Assembly: GCA_020002185.1 (NCBI GenBank)
Contig: CM034533.1
Coordinates: forward strand, 39,878,743-39,942,742
DNA: 64,000 nucleotides
Direction: 5' to 3'
Origin: Paraescarpia echinospica
Lineage: Eukaryota; Annelida; Polychaeta; Sabellida; Siboglinidae
In this document: positions 13,841 through 23,039 of the stretch, one piece after another
How positions within the stretch are numbered: the stretch's first letter is position 1
How the letters are laid out: every line of letters starts with the position of its first letter
Position numbers and translations under genes: made by a program
Notes under the pieces: generated by a model
What the model was told of the DNA's origin: nothing
Database searches by the model: none
The model's input: only the letters and a program-made list of their open reading frames with translations

Positions 13841-14368
13841 ACTCTCTCTCTTCCTTTCTAAAACTTCTCTCAATCTTCTCTTCCTCTCCTCCATCTTCTA
13901 TTATTCTCATTCAACTACTCCCTACTCTCTCTTTCCTTCTTTATGTCTCTCCTACTCTCTCTCTCTCCTAATCTCTCTCTGTCTTTTTCTCTCGCTCCCT
14001 CCCTCCCTTCCTCCATCCATCTATCTATCTCTTTCTCTCTCTCTCCTTCTTTTTCTGTTTGCTATTGCATTGTGTTTATTACTATTAATTACACACATGT
14101 ATGTTGTGACAGCCCGACCTTCTCGAAGCGACCGATGTTCTGGCAACGGCGCAACCCGACTATGACAGACGGACCTAACCTGGCTCAGCGATATAACAGA
14201 CAACGAATGAACATTGTCAGCACAGCCGTCACCAACACGCCAAATATTGTGAGTTCAAAATCGTCAGCATACAACCTCCAGTTTAAGGCTGCTTCGTCAA
14301 CTGGTTCAGCCATCCATCGTGAATTCGGTTCTTGTACGTCTAATGTGATATGTAATTTGTTTAAATGA
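364..14368 (+). CDS. Copy A: EGF-SEA-SEA transmembrane protein, 5'-partial, 12 exons in window
   Basis: Exons are 364-480, 1384-1500, 3061-3174, 7415-7542, 8320-8384, 8932-9077, 9607-9725, 10228-10292, 11989-12128, 13022-13042, 13612-13762 and 14113-14368. Every intron begins GT and ends AG and every junction keeps frame; with the one base carried from the missing upstream exon the total is 1440 nt, 479 residues plus TGA. Domain order: three EGF modules, two SEA domains with G-S-V-V-V and G-S-L-V-V cleavage-type motifs, a short stalk, one membrane span (about 25 residues from LPIVLGTV) followed by a basic stop-transfer (RKCRSRHH), and a cytoplasmic tail of about 100 residues. SEA domains are known for self-cleavage in mucin-like membrane proteins, so a cleaved, non-covalently held cell-surface protein is inferred. 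N-glycosylation sites are visible (NGT in EGF2, NLT and NGT in SEA1). The start codon and signal peptide are upstream of the window. Ligand and tissue are unknown. Confidence 0.86.
1384..1500 (+). CDS. Copy A exon: EGF module 2
   Basis: 117 nt, phase 1-1, donor gtatat. It encodes [17 protein letters not shown] followed by the HMFACKC core and [10 protein letters not shown], with six cysteines and an N-G-T glycosylation sequon. Its counterpart in copy B is 43447-43563 on the minus strand and differs at only a few residues. Confidence 0.92.
1501..3060 (+). other. Copy A intron carrying a LINE composite insertion
   Basis: Intron sequence on both sides (1501-1629 and 2690-3060) aligns with the minus-strand intron of copy B. 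The stretch 1630-2689 is extra in copy A. It is bounded by the 5-bp direct repeat gaaat (1625-1629 and 2690-2694), present once in copy B, so it is a real insertion. Confidence 0.75.
1630..2689 (+). mobile_element. 5'-truncated LINE (L2/CR1-like) 3' part joined to a piece of a second LINE
   Basis: From 1639 the conceptual protein reads [17 protein letters not shown] and then [20 protein letters not shown], the YADD active-site and following region of a LINE reverse transcriptase. Further frames give [30 protein letters not shown] and [12 protein letters not shown], typical of the RT C-terminus. Several frameshifts and stops make it dead. The last 95 bases (about 2595-2689) match a different LINE, the one at 47820-47915 ([20 protein letters not shown]). 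A relative of the first part lies at about 49640-50270. Confidence 0.8.
3061..3174 (+). CDS. Copy A exon: EGF module 3 (calcium-binding/hydroxylation type)
   Basis: 114 nt, phase 1-1, donor gtaagt. It encodes [16 protein letters not shown] then [11 protein letters not shown] and [10 protein letters not shown] with six cysteines. The stretch [12 protein letters not shown] fits the Asp/Asn beta-hydroxylation consensus C-x-[DN]-x4-[FY]-x-C-x-C, which modules 1 and 2 lack. It is the membrane-proximal EGF module, directly before SEA1. Confidence 0.92.
3215..7030 (+). mobile_element. 3.8-kb insertion in copy A intron, mainly a CR1-clade LINE
   Basis: The matching copy B intron (between 41933 and 41482) is only about 450 bp and aligns with copy A on both sides of this block, so the block is an insertion. 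The + strand CR1 runs from about 3890 to 7030. First comes the end of an esterase-type ORF1 ([20 protein letters not shown] then [10 protein letters not shown], stop at 4075). Next is an apurinic-like endonuclease (GITESWA about 4276, [10 protein letters not shown] about 4595, [10 protein letters not shown] about 4785). The reverse transcriptase follows ([43 protein letters not shown]), then a C-terminal region ([22 protein letters not shown]). A frameshift near 4745, stops at 5526 and 5643 and further breaks after 6300 show it is inactive. The 3' end is a short tandem (ttgttaaata, ttgttaaatc at 7011-7030), as CR1 elements often have. Confidence 0.85.
3640..3832 (-). mobile_element. LINE C-terminal fragment
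   Basis: On the minus strand one frame reads [20 protein letters not shown], the conserved RT C-terminal S-F-x-x-R-x-x-x-L-W-N-x-L motif of many LINEs. It lies inside the copy-A-specific insertion, upstream of and opposite to the CR1, so the insertion is nested or composite. Confidence 0.55.
7415..7542 (+). CDS. Copy A exon: SEA1 first part
   Basis: 128 nt, enters in phase 1 and leaves in phase 0, acceptor tttcag, donor gtaact. It encodes [20 protein letters not shown] then [20 protein letters not shown]. The strand-helix pattern (x-F-S-x-N-L-x-x-x-T-S-x-x-Y-x-x-L) is the N-terminal half of a SEA domain. Copy B's 41355-41482 is the same length. Confidence 0.85.
7620..7878 (+). other. Copy-A-specific insertion, unclassified
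   Basis: Flanks align with the copy B intron (minus strand near 41285-41240), but this stretch of about 260 bp is missing there. It includes a TATA-like tatataagggc at 7806-7816. No coding frame or terminal repeat was recognised. A solo LTR or DNA-element remnant is possible. Confidence 0.4.
8320..8384 (+). CDS. Copy A exon: SEA1 middle part
   Basis: 65 nt, phase 0 in and phase 2 out, acceptor tttcag, donor gtaaga. It encodes [20 protein letters not shown]. It has the same length and phases as the SEA2 exon at 10228-10292, so the two SEA domains arose by duplication of a three-exon block. Confidence 0.87.
8932..9077 (+). CDS. Copy A exon: SEA1 last part with cleavage motif
   Basis: 146 nt, phase 2 in and phase 1 out, donor gtaaga. 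The spliced junction reads [16 protein letters not shown], matching the G-S-V-V-V autoproteolysis site of cleaving SEA domains. It continues [20 protein letters not shown]. Self-cleavage between G and S is inferred from the family. Confidence 0.9.
9607..9725 (+). CDS. Copy A exon: SEA2 first part
   Basis: 119 nt, phase 1 in and phase 0 out, acceptor ctgtag, donor gtgtgt. It encodes [14 protein letters not shown] then [18 protein letters not shown], the S-x-x-Y-x-x-L SEA pattern. In copy B the corresponding acceptor is deleted. Confidence 0.82.
10228..10292 (+). CDS. Copy A exon: SEA2 middle part
   Basis: 65 nt, phase 0 in and phase 2 out, donor gtgcgt. It encodes [20 protein letters not shown]. 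It is nearly identical at nucleotide level to copy B 37825-37889, one of the best conserved stretches between the copies. Confidence 0.87.
10655..11905 (+). repeat. 66-67-bp minisatellite, about 19 copies, in the SEA2 intron of copy A
   Basis: The unit starts cataatggcacagagacga and ends with a variable cgacctattgacaagaa or cgacctattgacatga. Copies differ by few substitutions (cttag/catag, aaatg/agatg). Copy B has a single unit at the same intron position (about 37405-37465, minus strand), so the array grew from a single-copy intronic sequence after the duplication. Confidence 0.95.
11989..12128 (+). CDS. Copy A exon: SEA2 last part with cleavage motif
   Basis: 140 nt, phase 2 in and phase 1 out, acceptor gaacag, donor gtgagt. 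The junction gives [20 protein letters not shown], a second G-S-[LV]-V-V SEA cleavage-type motif. It then runs to NSLMLA. It has the same length as copy B 37178-37317. Confidence 0.87.
13022..13042 (+). CDS. Copy A 21-nt micro-exon (stalk)
   Basis: Acceptor tttccag, donor gtaagt, phase 1-1. It encodes ENKFTNS together with the carried G. Copy B has a 21-nt counterpart (36188-36208) encoding VNAFKNS, with both splice sites kept. It lengthens the stalk between SEA2 and the membrane by seven residues; because it is 21 nt and phase 1-1, skipping it would not break the frame. Confidence 0.8.
13612..13762 (+). CDS. Copy A exon: transmembrane span
   Basis: 151 nt, phase 1 in and phase 2 out, acceptor ctgcag, donor gtaccc. 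It encodes [20 protein letters not shown] then [18 protein letters not shown] and QSDTTFSY. About 25 hydrophobic residues are followed by a basic cluster, giving an N-out, C-in single-pass protein. Confidence 0.9.
13795..14060 (+). repeat. CT-rich simple repeat in the last intron of copy A
   Basis: Imperfect (CT)n with interspersed pyrimidine-rich words, directly after the transmembrane exon. Copy B has the complementary GA-rich tract at the same place (35140-35570, minus-strand equivalent), so a polypyrimidine tract existed before the duplication. Confidence 0.9.
14113..14368 (+). CDS. Copy A terminal exon: cytoplasmic tail
   Basis: Acceptor gtgacag; after the carried AG it encodes [15 protein letters not shown] and then a Ser/Thr/Asn-rich tail ([17 protein letters not shown]), ending CNLFK and TGA at 14366-14368. 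The tail is basic near the membrane. A good donor-like gtacgt inside the exon (about 14334) could allow a different C-terminus. No copy of this exon exists in copy B. Confidence 0.72.
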
Positions 14369-14661
14369 TATCCGCCGTAGGTTAAATACGAAGTGCATCC
14401 AACATTTTAGATTGTCGGAACAGTTGACTTTGCCCGTTACTTCTATAACAAAAGATAACCACTCTCAACCTACAAGGATTTATACATTATACAAAACATA
14501 ATACCAAATAAGGATATGAACACACGTGTACAGTCATAAATTGCTACACATGCACACATAATCCTGAATGAACACCCATCCCAGTAACACGTACAGCCAT
14601 AAACATATTACATTGTACCCACACATTCACTACTTACTACACGTGTGAAGAAGCAAACTTT

Positions 14662-14937
14662 AATAAAAACACACATGCATATATATGCATCTAAATAGGA
14701 TTGGGCAATGGTGCGTCAATGGAATACAATAACTTACGAATTCTATAAAAGATAGACAATTACCAAATCCCAAGGTGGCCCCCTATGATAGCGACAATTT
14801 ATTAGTCTTAATAGGTGTCTCCTACACCAAATATTGTACAAACTAAATAATGAGTGCATTACATAGTTACATTATTGGTTTATATGTATGTTTTATTTGT
14901 ATTACTACTTTGTACTGTACAATATTGGGAAAATAAA
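14662..14937 (+). promoter_or_regulatory. Candidate polyadenylation signals for copy A
   Basis: AATAAA occurs at 14662-14667 and 14932-14937, 290-570 bases after the stop codon. These are the first canonical hexamers in the 3' region; no GU-rich element was scored. Confidence 0.4.
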
Positions 14938-15412
14938 TACATATATCTATCTATATCTATCTATCTTGTACCCGGCTGAAGCCAACTGCCGGGTCGGTAT
15001 TTATACTTATGACCACTGAAGGTGTCCGTCAGGTGGTTTTTGAGAGAATAAGGAAAGTCGACAACATTAACAAAGGAACGCATGCACAGTCGTATCGCGA
15101 GTTCACATGAAAATTCCAAAGATGTCTTATTTAATAATTATTTTAATTTGTTGAGACTCTGCTGTGATTCTTGTATTATGTTAGTTTAACGAAGGTTTCT
15201 GTCTTAAAACAAAACGTAATGGAATTGAATTGACCAAGTGCTAACACAATTATGTACCATACCTCTAAAGTCAATATTTTGCTGCAAGCTATGTTTACTC
15301 CCCCGATGGGTGTTAATCCCCTCCACCTCCCAGGTAATTGTCACAACATAAAGAAAACTGACTCGTGTAGCCTTAGTACTCTCATTGTTGCTGGTACACA
15401 TTCATCTTGTAG

Positions 15413-15500
15413 GATTGGAGCATAATGCGCAACTTCGCCAAACACAACGTCAACCATCAGGATGACATGCTTCATCGGAGGACTGACCGAGAGTAACGGT
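15413..15500 (+). other. Possible alternative last exon of copy A (weak)
   Basis: After tcttgtag one frame is open for 27 codons, reads MRNFAKHNVNHQDD and ends in TAA at about 15493. Joining it to the gtacgt donor near 14334 gives an immediate stop, so the link is unproven. It may be chance. Confidence 0.2.
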
Positions 15501-18265
15501 TAGTGTCTCCTTTATACTTAACATGTTCAGAGAAATGGCCGTGTTAAAGACATTGTGCCAGACCAGTTATACAATTGCTGTGGATCCTGAAAGATCCTGT
15601 GTTTCATCTGTCGATTGCTGCATAAAATCGCCCAACCAGCTACGTGTTTACCAGACTTAGCCGCAGTTGTGTAAGTTAAGCTAATTATGTTGGTGCCACA
15701 TTGATTTCTATCTTAGTCATAATGAACTATAATAGTATTTTGAAATGTGGTAAGACCAATGTTAATGATTGGTTGAATTAATTTATTTCATTCTATATTT
15801 GTTTTATAAATTCATTGTATTGATTATGATAGTCTGCGTGACTAACAATAATATTGTGTCATTTATAAAATACAAGAAAGTGGAGGAAACACATCAAATT
15901 GTATGCACTACTTTGTAAATGTCACCACTTTCTCAAACAATGGGAGTACATTTTGCCCCCTTTGAACATAATTTATGTACTGTTTCAGCTAAAACATGAT
16001 TTCCTCCCAATATACAAGTGTGGGTAGTGTTCTATTAGGATTGATAATAAGGGTACGATCTGTGTTCGTCGTGCTGTTTTGTTTTTGTGAACTGGTATTC
16101 GTTTCATTATTAAATAATATAATAACAGAAATATAACATTATCCTTCATGAGAACGTGTACATGTGTCATTAATGTTATGCGGTATATTCTGCGGCTGTA
16201 GCGTAGACTATACCATGTGTATTTGCAACCTGTGGTCTCTCGACCTATCTCAGCCAATGTCTTTAACTCGAGCCCTTAACTGAAATAACAGCAGCTGATT
16301 TATATCTCGTCCATTACCAAACTGTTAACTTCAGGAAGTGATATTGTCATAATGTATCCGCTATTTTAGGTTTGTCCGCCAAATAATTACGTTTTTATTT
16401 CGGTATGTTTTCAGCAATGCAATTACTTTAAATCAGGACAATCCTCTGGAACAATACCCCACACACTGGTCTGTCTGTCAACAATACCCCACACACTGGA
16501 CTATCAGTCAACATTCAATTATTGTATTGTTGGTTTGTTGTAGTCATGAACTGGAAAGACACAAGTGACTGTCAGGAGAAATCACTTGAAGGGAAAATCG
16601 GAACCGACATAAAAAAAGGTTTTAGACGAGAACGGATGGAACAAAGATTGTTCTGAATAATGCACAATTGTTCACTTTCTTTCAATATACTTCACATCAC
16701 ACCGACTAACATTAGAAAGCATTCACACCGCACAGTGAAAATATCGTAGCCAATAATTAAGTACTAATCATTATGAATTAGGATCAACCTTAATACGTCT
16801 GGTAAGTTAGTATTCAGGAGTGTTTGTGCGCGGGCGTGCATGGCACTTAATCTAACACATAAATGAGGTAGTGTGTAAATATATTTTTTACCATTGGACA
16901 CTAATCAATACCCACGTCACAATCAGCGACGAGTGAATTGATGTAGAATTTCACGTGGTTGAGTTAATTTATGGGTATGATAATAGTATAAAATTATTAT
17001 CATTTTTGGTTGTGTCATCATGCATGCATAATGCTATTGCGTTTTTTTGTGGTGCATTTCGATAACTAGATATAAACCAAGGCCCCATGATGGCTTGCTT
17101 GAAAACACCAAGATTTTGTGGTTTATACTGAAATGTAATATAATAATATGATGTGTAGATCTATTTATATATTCGACATGAAACACTGTTACAGTTTGTT
17201 ATTTTCTGTTTGTTAATGTTATTTGACAATCGTCGTCTGTGAAGTTATTGTATCTGGAGATTGTTATTGTCGCTAGTATTGTAGCAATGCTTTTGACTGT
17301 TAGAAAGAGACGGCTTAAAGTGGAACACTCCTTCTTACGTGTGATGTATTAACAATGAATGGTAAATTGTACTGTTAGACATATTGTCATGTACTAAAGG
17401 TAGTTACATCGTTAATTCACATTACACTAATGCTGGAAATATTTCTGATATTGTGCACACTCATGGCTTTGGAATATTATGAATTAATTAATTAATTAAT
17501 ACATGTGTATATTCGTGAAAACTAATATTTTTATACATTATTTTAACTTTTTAAAGTTTTTTAGTTTTTACTTACTACCCGGTGGTGCTTAGTTATGCAT
17601 TTGGTTCAAGAAAGAATTGCTCTTGGACTTTATCACAATTTGTATAACAATGGATATTAAAATAAACATATGCTTATTGTAATAGCTAAAGTCGTGTTTT
17701 GTAGTAATATAAGCAGGAGTATTATGTAATGAGCATACATAGTATGTATACATTAACTGACACATGTTGATGCATACACTCACACATACACGCACTCACG
17801 TGTGCATGCATGCATACATAGATATGTTAACGTAGTAATCGTTTCCTTATCTATGATAGTGTATTTAAATTCATGTTTAAAGGTTTGTTTCAAATCGTGT
17901 CTTGGCCAATGTTTATGTTCGGTGCACTGTTGTAAAGGTTCCTTTTGCAGCCCGACAGCGAATATCGACCGATGTGTTTCATAAGCAGGATTTAGTTACT
18001 AGACATTCCAATAAGAAATATATAACTGTTTTACATCGGTCTGTCTATAGAAACCAGATATAATTATGAAAGACATATCAATCATTTTTCTGAATACTCA
18101 TTGTTTGGACAATCGCTGCAGTCTGGAGAAATTGAATTGCTAACGGCTTGTCGTATCGTGAAGGAAACCAATTAATTCAGATTCCAGTATAGACTGGTAA
18201 AGTAATTCCCTTGGGACAACTCCCAAGTATGGAGAGAGCATCAATAACAAGTTGGTAGAGATTGC
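15501..18265. other. Intergenic DNA, no gene recognised
   Basis: AT-rich sequence with short repeats such as (ttaa)n at 17485-17500 and a partial 30-bp direct repeat (caatacccca at about 16443 and 16482). No ORF here shows domain-like composition. Confidence 0.6.
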
Positions 18266-18269
18266 AAAT

Positions 18270-19735
18270 GATTTCTCTCTTTCTCAACATGTCCATAAAC
18301 CCACACGAGAAAAATCATTCTTGACCTTCCGTTGTCTACAAATCCTGACATGGTCCAAAATGTAACGGTTGCTCCAGGAATGGGTGACCATGATATAATT
18401 CTAGCAAACATAAACACATAAATGCCAACAAAAAGAAACCATGGCTGGTATACCTTTTCTCAAAGGTGATGCAAACAGCATAAAGGGGTCATGCCTCAGT
18501 TAAAAGTGCAGAGATTTTTTTTATATAAATTCACTTGTTCTGACATTATTGCATTTGAGTAGGAAGATTTTCAGGTATGATTGTAGAAGGTGTTGACTGT
18601 AAGATGGTGGATTTCTAGATGAATGTAATAAGCTGAAGGATATTTGGCAGCAGTTTGTCCCTTTGGCGGAGTAATGCTGCCGGCATTCGTAAATGAAAAT
18701 GAACCAATGACATTGTAGCAGGGTGATTCATCAATCTTTTTTTTGTTTACTTCAATTAAATACACGTGAAGATATTGTCATTGACCCTGATGAAGTCTGA
18801 GGACAGTGATAGCTGGAGTTGGCCATAGCCGGAGCCAGTTATCAGATGCTGTTTACTGACTGGACCTTCTGGCCAATCAAGCAAGTGGCATTTTTTTCTG
18901 AATGTCTGCTAATTAGGCTGTGTAATATTATGTAATTGAAATGCTTGAGACGTCTGGCCTTTGAGGAATTCACACCCTAAGGTGACTTTTTGTTGATATT
19001 TACCTTTATAAATAGGGCACAAATTTGAATGTAACAAAACAACTGGCTGTATTGAATATTCTTGTAAACCACACATTGGACTTTCTGGAAAACTGTATCA
19101 GGAGTTCATACATGCCTCCTGAGAATGTTGTGCTGGATTACAAATTGTCCAACAGTGAAGTGCTGGTTTTTCTGGTGCCTTTCCATGTTTGGTGGCACCT
19201 TTGAAGTGTGCATAAAACACCTGGAGGGATTGCCAAAAATAAAATTGCAGAGTGCTTGTAACATTGGTGCCTATAAAGTATGTTGGCTCCAACATTTTTT
19301 GTCTCCAAAATTGCCATGTCTATTTGGGGTCATCCACAGTGTTTTTAGAAATAATTTTTTTACGAAATGAGGCAACGAAAACGACTCTATGACCGAGCTA
19401 GAAAACGCCAAAACACTTGACTCGGTATATACAGGTCAGAAACGAAATAAAGCAGTCACCCATGACAGCTATATTACGGATCTATAAGATACTGTCGTAA
19501 ATGAGAAACAGTACAAAAACTCCATCAAAACTGACAATGTTGGGAAAACAGAGGCTCTAAGCCACCAATTCAAATCCGTGTTTACTAAAGAAGATCTTGG
19601 CAACATGCCCTCAAAGGAAAAATGCCCGTACATATATATGCCAGGTATTCTCATTAAAGGGTTCAAGAACCACCTAGACAATCTTCGAATAAATAATGCC
19701 CCTGGTCCAGACGATCTGTTCCTCACTGTGTAGTC
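18270..19735 (+). mobile_element. Degenerate LINE (CR1/L2-type) fragments
   Basis: Around 18320-18420 a frame reads STNPDMVQNVTVAPGMGDHD, the end of a LINE endonuclease (G-x-x-D-H-D). Around 19380-19730 the pre-RT region appears (KRLYDRARKRQNT, ALSHQFKSVFTKED, NNAPGPDDL). The roughly 900 bp between has no clear match and may include a second insertion. Frameshifted and truncated. Confidence 0.65.
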
Positions 19736-20105
19736 CGTGAAGAAACTGGAAAAGAAGGTGCAGAAGTGGTGGAGATCCCTTGAGAAGAAAGTCAACACAG
19801 CAAAGACGGAAGTTCTAGTCATTTCGAGAAGAGCGACAAAAAGCAGGGTCAAGATAATGGACATCCGTGGAGAGAAGTTAAAACAAGTCACCGGATTTAA
19901 GTACCTACTATTTGTGATACAGGAGAACGTAGGCTGTAAAAGGCGGCAAGAATCAAGGCAGCCTGGCAAAAGTGGAGGGAAACAAGTGGAGTTATTTGTG
20001 ACCGCAAGTTACCGCACAAGCTAAAGATCAATATATACAGGACGGTGATTCAGCCAGTCCTTGTGTACGGAGTGGAGACATGGGCGCTGAAGAGAATTAG
20101 GCCAT
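19736..20105 (+). mobile_element. RTE-clade LINE fragment
   Basis: Frames read KKVNTAKTEVLVISRRATK, KLKQVTGFKYL and NIYRTVIQPVLVYGVETWAL, diagnostic of the RTE reverse transcriptase after the active site. It abuts a different LINE on its left and stops abruptly near 20100. The RTE C-terminus reappears at 22720-23010. Confidence 0.8.
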
Positions 20106-21050
20106 GGGCCACACAACTCTGGGGTTCCTTGAAGATTATTTCAAGTGGTAAGTTAACAGTGAAAAAGTTGGGTCTCACTACCCATTTCCAACCTACCTTG
20201 GATGGCACCCTGTATTTGTCGTCAAGGTCACGTGATATTTAATCACCCACACCACAATCGTCATTGTATAGTCATATGTATTTCAATATGTACTTATAAT
20301 ATGTTAAATTGAAGGTTTTCATCTGATGATCATAATAATAGTATTCAATAGATATTTACTATTATGGCATGTGCCCTAATTAGCATAAAATAACTATACC
20401 TTATTCCCACTCGTGACCGCATAGATAACACAATTATTTTTGTCAAATATATACATTTTCCTTGATCCTATGGTCTCTTTAAGATCAAAATAATAATGCA
20501 TAACACTCTGCAGCATCTTATCTTTCATTTGATACCAGAATTGTCTTTCTGTCATTACAAGTGGATTAGATATGATGCTTCAAAGATAACCGTAGTGTCG
20601 CGGATCAAGAGGCGTAACGCAAAGATTACCATGGATATAGTCATGACTTTCATACATGCCAAAACTGTCTAGATTGTGTGTGTATTTTCAAGTATACATT
20701 TACGCCAGATTAATTTCAGATGCAAAAAACAAAGCACTACATATTTCATATAATTAACATGTATATTAGCTTAATATGGTATCAAAAACTCGTGAATTAA
20801 GATGTGACAAATGTCAATAGTACAGACAAATCGAAAGCCAGTACTCACAATATGATAATTAAGTTTAAAGCGAATTACGTATGTATGACATTCATTTAGA
20901 TGCTAGACATTGATCAAACAAAATGTATTTAGATGCCACAAAGTTATTCGTATCTTGATTGTATGCAATGACATACAATATCTAGGTTGACGTACGGACA
21001 CTTACCAAACATTGATAGTTACATAACCAATTATATTAGTCACATTTTGA
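20106..21050. other. No gene seen
   Basis: AT-rich sequence without long ORFs or recognised repeats. Confidence 0.55.
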
Positions 21051-21053
21051 TGC

Positions 21054-22640
21054 TCAGTCATAAACACTGTCACTGTCAGCATATAGTTCCATCCCATCAG
21101 ACAAGTCCATGTCAGACTCGTCATCACTATCAGTGTGGTCGGGGTCTACCTGAGCTATATCAGCCAGTTCACGTGGCAGCACATCTCCATCATACCAGAG
21201 CGGCTCAATGCTTCCATTACTGATGTTCCAGCCATGGTTTCTGCTCACCTTGGGGACGTCAGGCTCAGGAATATGTGCTCTCTTCCATATGTCAACTTGA
21301 TAGTTGACTCTTTTGCCATGCTGAGTGAGACTGCGCTTGCATGGTGGTAGATTGGCCATGTCAATATTACCTGAAGGAATAACACGGTTATCCTTGGCAC
21401 ACAGTTCATTGATACAAATTAGCCTGAAGTCATCAACTTTTGACACCTTTGATGCTCTACCATACACAGCACAAGTGAAGCTGTCCAGCTCATCAATCCT
21501 TTCTTCAGGTACGTCCCGTGTATTTCCCAGCTTCTTGAGTACATGAATGTATTTAGGAATCTTCATTAGAGTTTTCACTGGTTTGAGTTTGCCAATCCCT
21601 CGGAAAGCACTAGTGCTGTCACATCCACTGAAAGCATGTAGAACCATCAGAGCCGTACATTTATCCTGACCGAGATCAACTGCTAGCTTGCTGACATCAA
21701 TCAATCGTTGCTTATTTCCTACACCAGTGTCAAACAAGATGGTGATGTCTCCAACTGATGCAGCATAGTGCAGAAGAATGAAGAAGATGTCTGAATCTGG
21801 GCTCTTCACACGAACGAATCAGTAATTCCTACTCTTCGCGGAATTAACATAGAGGATAACCTTTTGAGTCAGTTTGCTCCTATGATGACTTCAGAAGGGG
21901 CAGTTCATAGGTTACTGTCGTCCGGCCGTCATTGGAAGTCAGCAGAGTTGCATTCCCCTCACATATGAAGATCACTTGTCTTCCTTGCAGTTTTGATGCG
22001 TATCCATCACCGTGCCACAGCTTCAGAAGCAGTTTGATGAACTGACATTTGTTTTCACAATTGGGCAAGAATGATTTCCAATCAGGTGGCCTCTTGGTTG
22101 CCTCTGCTTTCAAAACCAGTTTCTCTCCAGTGCTACGGCGTTGTCTCTCCGTGGATTTGACAGAATCAGGGAAGTATTGGCCAGTGCTGAAAACAACATA
22201 TCCTGTCTTCCCGGTGATGTCGAAGACCTTGACACAAATCTGGCTAAAGTTTTCTGATACATCTTTCATATAGTAGAAGCATCAGTGCATTGTTTCGTTA
22301 GAAACTGGAATATCTTTGCCTTATCAGTCTTAGCAAGGTACCCGTCGGCTGTGGCAATATTGTATGGTACAGGAGTTAATGGATACGTCATCAGTTGCTT
22401 AAGATCAAGCTGCAGTCTTTGGTTCTGTGACTTCACAAACAACTGGAATGCAACATTCCTTGATGTTTATACTGAATGACCTTGTTCTTGGTGGTCTTCA
22501 TTTTGATTTTTTTTTCATATCACTCAGTGTCTTGAGATTCACCCTCTTCACTGGCTCAAAGAAATCATGGCCTTTCTTCAGTCGTGACTCCACAAAAGTG
22601 TCTCGCCTCCTGTACGATCACTTCTGCTTTTAGGACATCT
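21054..22640 (-). pseudogene. Decayed gene of the GCD-motif, nuclease-like family
   Basis: Reading on the minus strand, pieces at about 22400-22285 (PVPYNIATADGYLAKTDKA), 22269-21880 (VVFSTGQYFPDSVKSTERQR, RPPDWKSFLPNCENKCQFIK) and 21809-21054 (SPDSDIFFILL, LHAFSGCDSTSAFRGIGK) belong to one protein family that I recognise as recurring in cnidarian, mollusc and echinoderm genomes, mostly uncharacterised. G-C-D followed by G-I-G-K resembles the metal-binding and helix-hairpin element of XPG/FEN1-type nucleases, and SPDSD resembles a preceding acidic active-site strand; this functional reading is inference. Frame changes near 21810-21880 and 22270 and a lost start make it non-functional. The last 251 residues are uninterrupted and end in an acidic tail (DPDHTDSDDESDMDLSDGME). 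Confidence 0.6.
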
Positions 22641-22719
22641 TCTGACACCTCATCAGATGCAGCACTTCCAGATGAGAGGAGCAGCAGCTTGTCCTTCGTG
22701 TCCACAGCAAAGGGGTTCT

Positions 22720-23010
22720 AGAAACACTCGACAGCCTCCTTTGCCTTCATCATGGCGGGAATTGAGGGCATAGAAGAGAAGTTGGGAGATGCTTGGCTTC
22801 GCTAGTATGGCCATCTCCAGAGAAGAGAGGAAGAGCATTATCTGAGAACAGCAACAGACTTGCCACTCCCTGGGAAGAGGAACAGAGAGAGACCAGCAGA
22901 AAGATGGAAAGAAAGTGTGAAGAAGGACATGGAGTTGAGGGGCTGAAAGAAGAAGACGTGCACGACCGGAAAAAATGGCGACGACTCCTACACTCCAGGC
23001 CGACCCCGTG
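22720..23010 (+). mobile_element. RTE-clade LINE C-terminus
   Basis: In two frames the sequence reads YGHLQRREEEHYLRTATDL, AERWKESVKKDMELRG and LKEEDVHDRKKWRRLLHS, the canonical RTE C-terminal pattern W-Y-G-H ... G-R-P ... R-W ... D-V-x-D-R-x-x-W-R, ending in a stop at 23008-23010. The expected W before YGH is a stop codon, and the frame shifts before LKEED. Confidence 0.85.
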
Positions 23011-23039
23011 AGGGATAATGGCGACGGAAAAAAAAGTCC

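Noticed and set aside
13581..14165. 194-codon ORF reading through the TM exon and the CT tract
   Set aside because: The splice donor at 13763, the acceptor before 14113 and the frame of the cytoplasmic exon show that the CT tract is intron.
15413..15500. True last exon of copy A
   Set aside because: The only good donor that could reach it gives an immediate stop in that phase; left as a weak feature.
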